Source: Euphorbia lathyris
Lineage: Eukaryota; Streptophyta; Magnoliopsida; Malpighiales; Euphorbiaceae
Length of the DNA stretch: 64,000 bases
NCBI RefSeq assembly: GCF_963576675.1
Contig: NC_088911.1
Location: 88,875,256-88,939,255, forward strand
Reading direction: 5' to 3'
A program made the translations under genes and the position numbers. Under the pieces are notes generated by a model, which saw nothing but the letters and a program-made list of their open reading frames with translations, was not told where the DNA came from and searched no databases. The number at the start of each line of letters is the position of its first letter. Position 1 is the stretch's first letter. Shown in pieces: positions 57,915 through 64,000 of the stretch.

Positions 57915-58782
57915 ACCGTCAATTGATTGAACTATATCAACATATGTGAATTAGTTATAGAAATTCTTTCACTTATAGAAAGAGATAAATGGTTGGGATA
58001 ATAGATTTATCCATCAGAAATGGAGATCACAAACGGTGCTTTTAGCTGTGAAAACAATGCCAAACACATCTTTAGTAGGTTTAGCAAATAAACTTATGAT
58101 TTTTTATATACACTTTTGTCTTATAAAATACATGAAATAAGTCTTAAATTTACCTTTAACGGGTTTTAAAAGATTTTTTTATATTTTTATTTGACAAGCC
58201 ATGGTTATCTCCAACATGAGATTCGGTAACAATGTAACAATGAGTTCATTGACACAAAACTTAAATATCAGTGATGTTAATGACACAATAAATTAGGTGA
58301 GATTATAGTTTACACTCAAAAGTTTAGAAAAATGTTTTACTTTTTTCGAAATTGTAAAACATTTTTCTCACTTTTTTCATATATTTTTTCATTGACTAGC
58401 TTAAAATTTAAAGTTAATTTATTTTTCTCAGCAAACAAACACCGAAAAATTAGAAAAATATTTTCTTGCACAATATTTACGATAAACAAACAGACTGTTA
58501 GTTAAAACATATCTTTACCTTTATTGGGTCGTTTGGAGAATAAGTAAAACCCATATAGGTTTAGTACTCGCAAATTTATAATTCCCATGAATTTGATACC
58601 ATTGATATTTGGGTCAGTTAGTAAAAGATTCGAACCCAAAGATCACATTAGTAATGTGGTTTTGATGAATTTGATTTTGCCATTAGGTTTGAGGTATGAT
58701 CAAAGTAGCAAACTTTAACTTGCAATTAAATCAATATGTACGTACAAATAATCTAATATAATATACTATATATATATATATT
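57915..58782. other. intergenic, no gene seen
   Basis: AT-rich sequence with poly-T and TA runs at its end (58765-58790). Nothing recognised. Confidence 0.4.
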
Positions 58783-59900
58783 TTTTTTTTTGACTTAAAC
58801 AAATTTTTATTAAGAAGAATTAGAAAAAAGAACATCAATAATGAAAGACGGTGGACAAGACCACACATCATGAACAGACTTAGATGTGACCGCTCTCTCT
58901 AAGGAGTGAGCTGCCATATTCGTTGAACATCGAACAAATGAGATATAGCAATTGTCTAAATCTCTAAATAAATCCACACATTCAGATATAGTATCCGAGA
59001 GATAGAAACTAGTTACCACATGGTGTCGGATGGCTTGCACAAGTGTTAAAATGTCTGATTGGAATTTGATACCGCTTCGACATGTAGACTTGATCCAAAT
59101 GAGGGCCTCTTTGAATGCAAAAGCCTCGGATAGAGCATGATCAAAGAGACTCAAAAGATCATCATGTGATGCAAATAAGCACTTACCCCTTTGATCACGT
59201 AACAAAAAACCATAGGAGTTGTAACCTTTCTCCTCAAACTGACTGGCGTCGATATTGCAAACATAGTGACCGAGAGTAGGTTTCCACCACTGGGAGATTC
59301 CTGTCACTTGCGACGAGCTAACAGTCTGGGATAATGTCTGAGCTGCAGAGGCCTGGTCACGAGTAGCCGCTGCGAGCAGTACGGTAGGCAACTACCTTTT
59401 TTATTCCAAACCATACTATTGCGATTTTTCCATAGGCCCCAGACAATACTAGATACATCTGTTATCCGAGATGACCCAGGCTGATTTAAAAGGGTGCAAA
59501 ACCAACTAGAAAAGTCAGAACAGTCACTCATGCACCTATCACCAAATAAGAGCTCCCAAACCTACTGCGCAAAAATGCAAGTGACAAAAATATGACCTTC
59601 ATCCTCTCCATACATATGACAATGCAAGTGACAAAAATATGGGCTTTATCCTCTCCATACATATGACAAATCAGGCAGACATTAGGTAGTAAACAGCAAG
59701 GTTTGCTAGTGTTGGTAAACACTTAGATAAGATGCACCAAATATAATTTCGGACTTTTTGGGCAGCAATAATTTGCCAGACCGAGCTCCAATAGAAGATG
59801 ATTTTAGTGCGAAAATGTACCCACTTTTGACTGTATATGAGCCTGATCTGTCCTGTAACCACAGCCAAAAGTCTTCCCTCACACGAGACCATGGAGTAGA
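58783..59900 (-). pseudogene. LINE remnant: zf-RVT and RNase H, 3' end with tail
   Basis: On the minus strand: zf-RVT at 59890-59560 (VRNYIWCILSKCLPTLANLA, CCLLPNVCLICHMYGEDKAH), then RNase H at 59260-58870 with YVCNIDASQFEEKGYNSYGF, ALSEAFAFKEAL, GIKFQSDILTLVQAI and NMAAHSLERAV. The coding part ends at 58810, followed by a tail seen as poly-T at 58782-58792. RT and the 5' part are missing. Frameshifts lie near 59390 and 59530. A 47-base unit (GCAAGTGACAAAAATATG...) is duplicated at 59577 and 59624. Confidence 0.8.
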
Positions 59901-59909
59901 TTAAATCAA

Positions 59910-60080
59910 TGTTTTAAAAACCAGATCGGATCGGCCGATCGAACCGGTTCAACTGTGAACTAGCCATGCATCCGGTTCAGTTACTAATCTTTTGGGTCGA
60001 TATCATTGACCCAGTGAAAACCATAATCAACTGGTGAACCGGTTTGGCTCCGGTTTTCAAATGATAATAGGCATATTTCA
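59910..60080. repeat. CCGGTT-rich short inverted-repeat element
   Basis: GTTTTAAAAACCAGATCGGA at the left and CCGGTTTGGCTCCGGTTTTC at the right, with many AACCGG/CCGGTT units between. This looks like a MITE common in plant genomes. Ends and target duplication were not resolved. Confidence 0.45.
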
Positions 60081-60156
60081 TTCAAAAGCACTCAGACCTT
60101 TTATATAGATTGTTTTCTACGACTTGGCTCTTTTCCACTGATGTGGGATTCTATAG

Positions 60157-60640
60157 TTTTTTTTTTTTGATGAAAATGTTTATATCTTCATTAGATACGA
60201 AAAGAACAATTACAACAAGAAATGAAAAAGGTAAAAAACCTTACAAAATCCACAATGGGACAAAAACGACTACAAAGAGCATAAAAAGCCATAAAGGGTA
60301 TAAAACACACATAAACAAAAACACATATACATCATGGAAATCCAAATCCACAGAAAAGCAATTGCAATCGAATCTTCATCATTTAGGCCCTTCCAAACAT
60401 TCGGATCTGAATCCTTTCTTTTATTGCAACCACGTAGATATATTATCTACGTATAAAATAATTCGTTTCCGCTCTTGCTAAATCCGAAAAATGTATAAAT
60501 AGCAGAATAATTGAGAGAAGATACAATTCATACGGATAAAAGAAATTCAATAAAATATATAAACACTGATTAAAGAAAATACAGTTAACCTAACCTGATG
60601 AGAGGAGGAAGAAAGATAAACTTTGGAGAAAAACCCATAA
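60157..60640 (-). mobile_element. poly(A)-tailed retroposon related to the one at 20807
   Basis: Tail seen as poly-T at about 60158-60169. On the minus strand it shares ATCTACGTGGTTGCAA, AAGAAAGGATTCAGATCCGA and TAGCAAGAGCGGAAAC with the insert at 20807-21514, in the same order. The 5' limit and target duplication are not certain. Confidence 0.6.
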
Positions 60641-60675
60641 CCTTGTGGGAAAAATAAAAGATATATGCTAAGATA

Positions 60676-62420
60676 GAACCCATAAACCCTAATGATGTTG
60701 TTAGAACCAGACCAATACGATATAGTCCTGATGATCAAAATGAATTTGAAATACAAATAGAAGAATTATTAGACTCAAAATTAATTCAAGAAAATAAAAG
60801 CCCTCATAGTAGTCCAGCATTCTTAGTAAGAAAACATAGCGAACAAAAGAGAGGCAAAGCGAGAATGGTAATAGATTATAGAGAACTAAATAAGAAAACG
60901 ATTTTTGATGGATATTTTTTAGCTTATAAGAGAAATTTAATTAATAGATTATCAGGAAAAAAAGTGGTTCAGTACATTTGATTGTAAAAGTGGATTTTGG
61001 CAAATTAAGCTTACTAAAGAATCAAGACCTTTAACAGCATTTAGTGCACCACAAGGACATTATGAATGGATTATGTTACCTTTTGGTTTGAAAAATGCAC
61101 CCCAGATATTTCAACGAAGAATGGATACGATATTTAGAAAATTAAATGAATTTTGTGTAGTTTATGTAGATGATATATTAATCTACAGTAATAATATAGC
61201 AGACCATTTACATCACCTAGATGCATTTATACAAACGGTAAGACAACATGGAATCCTTTTATCCGAAAAGAAATCAGAAATATTTAAAAATAAAATAGAA
61301 TATTTAGGATATATGATAGATAGTGAAGGATTACAACTACAAGATCATATAGTAACTAGAATCGAAAATTTTAAAGAAAAATTAGATACTAAGAAAGAAG
61401 TCCAACAATTTCTAGGAATAATAAATTATGCATCAGATTATATAAAAGACTTACCAAAATTACGACAACCCTTGCAAGAGTTAATTAAGAAACATAAATC
61501 ATTTGAATGGACGACAACTCATACTGATACTATAAGAAAAATAAAAGAAGTAGTAAAAGTTCTCCCAAAATTAAGACTACCTAAAGATAATGATCAATTA
61601 GAATTATATACAGATGCTAGTGATATCGGATGGGGAGCAATCCTCATAGCATATAGAAAAGAAGATATAGACAAAGAAACTCCTTTAATATGTGGCTATA
61701 GATCAGGAACTTGGAAACCATCAGAGAAAAATTATCATATTAGTGAGAAAGAATTACTAGCTATTAAAAATGGAATTAAATGATTTAGATATCATTTGTT
61801 ACTCATAGAATTTATAATAAGAACATATAATACACAAGTAGGAGCATTTATCAGAAATAAAATAGATCTCATACCAGAACTTAACAAAAGAAGGCATTGG
61901 CAAAAAAAATTTCAATTGCTATAATTTTGTTGTTAAGCCTATTTCTGGAAAACGAAATATCTTAGCTGATTTTTTGAGCAGAAATGGAGACAATCTTCCA
62001 GCGAATATCAGAAATCAGAACCACCATATGCTGGCAATGATCAGAAATCATGAGAACTTTCTGGAGAACCTTGAGGAAGAACTCAAGAAACTCCACTCTC
62101 AGAATAATCAGAATATAAGAACCATGACTCCTAGATCATCTTATGATTTGTTAGGAGATCTTCATAAGAAGCCAATTGATATACCAACTTCATCGAGTGG
62201 ACTCTCAGGAGCCACCACCCTGAACCATTCTAAGCTGGTTAATCAGAAGTCATCAGAAATCACAACATCTCAGGTTTTACAATTTCCTCCAAAAATGACA
62301 GAAGCATATAAGAATATCATGAAATTTTTTACATATAAGAAGAGTCAAACCGTATATAGAACTATTAAGATGTTGTTCAGAAACTATTTAGATATGGATT
62401 TCTGGACAAAGTCATGATTG
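60676..62420 (+). pseudogene. endogenous pararetrovirus (Caulimoviridae-like) RT-RNase H region
   Basis: The sequence reads as the end of a caulimovirid polyprotein rather than a gypsy pol: SPHSSPAFLVRKH, RMVIDYRELN, GHYEWIMLPFGLKNAPQIF, the catalytic YVDDILIYS (about 61159-61185), then YTDASDIGWGA of RNase H and LADFLSRNG at its end. No integrase follows, as expected for this family. Breaks: a frameshift in an A-run near 60958, a TGA at 61781-61783 and another shift near 61930. The region then continues as a Gln/Asn/Ser-rich open part (61974-62417). The 5' parts (movement, coat, protease) are not in the window. A florendovirus-like origin is an inference from the layout. It cannot be functional as it stands. 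Confidence 0.85.
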
Positions 62421-63031
62421 ATGAGAGCCTTAATAGTGTTTCAAAACTACCATCTATAATACCTAGATCTATTGACGAACTTGGATTAAGATTTGGGAGA
62501 GGAATATTTTGTGTTCAAATTTTTGACCCTGCTATGGACTTAGAAGGGAAACCCATAAATAATTGCTCAGATCTTTAAAACTGGTAGGAACACTAAGCTT
62601 GATGTAGATAATTCCGACCATCAATGGGAAATTCCATGCAAATTAGAGAATTTTAAATCTTGGTTAGGACAAAAACGAGCACATGGGATCCATACGATCA
62701 AGTGCAGACTAGAAGACTATATTAGAAATAAAAGGTTGCGATAATAGCTAGATCGAATCATGGAGAAGTTGAAGAAATGATAACTATCAATTATTTAATG
62801 GAAATGGATGCTGAAACAAGTCAATAGATTTTGACAGAAATGCATACGAAATTAATGGATAAGAAATATAAGCATAGTTCAGAAACATTGGCCCATTATG
62901 AATCCATATATGGGCCAAGAAAATCTTGTTTAATTAGAATTGAGCCCATAACACCTGAGCCTATGAATATTGACTTCATAAGGCCCAAAGAAGATGTTCA
63001 TCAAGGAAAAGAGGAGGATCCATTTGTTTAG
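62421..63031 (+). pseudogene. unknown open region downstream of the pararetroviral RT-RNase H
   Basis: Interrupted frames with stops near 62578 and about 62743, and the last open piece at 62831-63031 (ends EPMNIDFIRPKEDVHQ...). Some florendoviruses have a second ORF of unknown function at this place; the position fits that, but no domain is recognised. Confidence 0.5.
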
Positions 63032-63370
63032 AAAATGAGATAAAAATGTATAAGAAAAAAAAATAAGAACGAGGTGGCAATAACCAAGGATGAGGTGGCA
63101 ATTAGATCAACATGTGGCAAGACATGAAGATATGAAGAAACATGTGTCAAGATAAGAAGCATAAGGTGGAGACATTAGAAGATAGTGGCAAGATGTAAAG
63201 CATGAGGTGGAAGAGCAAGATAAGAAGAATTAAACAAGTGTAGCCTCAAATTTTGTACTTTTAACTTTTGTAATGATGTAATCTTCATTTTGGTAATTTT
63301 AGCATTTGATATTGTACCTATATAAAGAGAAGACATCTAATGTATGAAACATAACTTGCTTTGAGTAATA
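63032..63370 (+). promoter_or_regulatory. candidate pararetroviral intergenic region and promoter
   Basis: Purine-rich direct repeats (GAGGTGGCAA, AACATGTGGCAAGA, AACATGTGTCAAGA, GCATGAGGTGGAAG) lead to TATATAAAG at 63319-63327. The layout (no gene, repeats, strong TATA after the last ORF) is that of a caulimovirid pregenomic RNA promoter. No Met-tRNA primer site was found in the remaining window. Confidence 0.5.
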
Positions 63371-64000
63371 TAACCTTTCTTTCTCTCCTTCCATGGCTTT
63401 CTAAACCCCCACCCCCCTCTTTAACATTCATAGTTGTTAAATACTTAAGTTTAACTTCCGTATAGCATATTAGTTTAACAAGAGTAAGAGTTATAAAGCA
63501 ACCATAGTTATCCTTCAGAAGAATCCAAGAGGTGATAGAGATGCTGGAACACAGCCATAGCCCATGATGATGAAGATAGAGTGTCAGGCAGAGCTCAGAA
63601 GTCTCCACTGAGGATTACTTTGAAAAGTATACTGGAGTTTCTCTATAACTTTTGTTCTAATTAAATTAATTTGTTATAATTAGTTAAACTTAAAGATTTA
63701 ATATATTATGGATTTTAATTTCATTTAAAAATGTTTATTTCAATATTCGTTTGTCTTCCTACCCTTTTTAGGGTCATAAGAGCCATCTTTACATATATAG
63801 TACTCAACGTGGAGTCCTTTTCTAAAATATATCCTACTATTTTTTTTTTATATAAACTAAAAATATCCTACTATTATTTATATTGAATGTCATGTTTCAC
63901 ATTTTTTTTCTGGTTCTATTTTTCCTATTCTTTCAAAACATGTTGGAATCAGTAAAAAAAAAAACAAATTCATATATATACATTTTAGAAAAAAGTATAA
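63371..64000. other. right end of window, no gene seen
   Basis: AT-rich sequence with poly-T runs. It may include viral leader or host flank. Short open frames have no recognisable domain. Confidence 0.4.

Noticed and set aside
60130..60660. Target duplication for the retroposon at 60157 (TGTGGGA near 60143 and 60638)
   Set aside because: Only seven bases match and the neighbouring bases do not; too weak to call.
60676..61990. Ty3/gypsy pol as identity of the right-hand RT
   Set aside because: The motif wording around the RT and RNase H, the lack of integrase and the downstream intergenic promoter-like region fit Caulimoviridae better.

Overview
This window looks like nuclear DNA of a flowering plant, most likely a eudicot. 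It is AT-rich, its genes have GT-AG introns, and it carries plant-specific families (alpha-expansin, P-class PPR, F-box/FBD, defensin-like peptide). Most of it is transposable-element sequence, much of it nested. I see no bacterial operons, CRISPR arrays, tRNAs or rRNAs. I cannot name the species.

Likely host genes: an alpha-expansin (550-1501, +); a two-exon defensin-like secreted peptide (13952-14307, +); a ubiquitin-E2-like gene whose catalytic Cys is Ser (16080-16719, +); a mitochondrial-type PPR gene (22255-24281, +); an eight-exon Lys/Ser-rich nuclear protein gene (28000-31781, +); and an F-box/LRR/FBD gene with a frameshift (32968-34536, -).

Repeats, left to right: a ~141-bp satellite with higher-order duplication (1950-4890); a copia scrap (4900-5120); a decayed MULE MITE (6206-6732); a 5'-truncated LINE with target-site duplication (7199-9436); a graveyard of LINE, gypsy and copia scraps (10060-11900); a tandem array of palindromes (12060-13515); one CACTA end (15165); tandem palindromes behind the E2-like gene (16745-17356); a field of degenerate repeats with an exact-period 300-bp duplication (17380-19330); a Pack-MULE carrying a receptor-kinase fragment, itself hit by a retroposon (19760-21737); copia scraps (25930-27305); and a Tourist-like MITE (32440-32892).

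From 35032 to 50588 a non-autonomous hAT element is split by a 14.4-kb Ty3/gypsy element of the Tat type (35995-50362), which has two RNase H domains. Between integrase and 3' LTR this element carries an antisense, intron-containing gene with a plant mobile domain followed by a coiled coil. A solo LTR follows (50737-52198).

At 52533-57914 lies a complete CACTA-type element (matching ends, 3-bp target duplication) that has picked up pieces of at least four host genes: a UAP56-like RNA helicase, a NYN-domain protein, triosephosphate isomerase (exons out of order) and an ERD6-like sugar transporter. It is itself hit by an hAT MITE. The right end holds a LINE remnant (58783-59900, -), a retroposon related to the one in the Pack-MULE, and a broken endogenous caulimovirid-like pararetrovirus (60676-63030) with a candidate promoter downstream.

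The most remarkable items are the multi-gene Pack-CACTA, the antisense spliced gene inside the Tat element, and the nested Pack-MULE.
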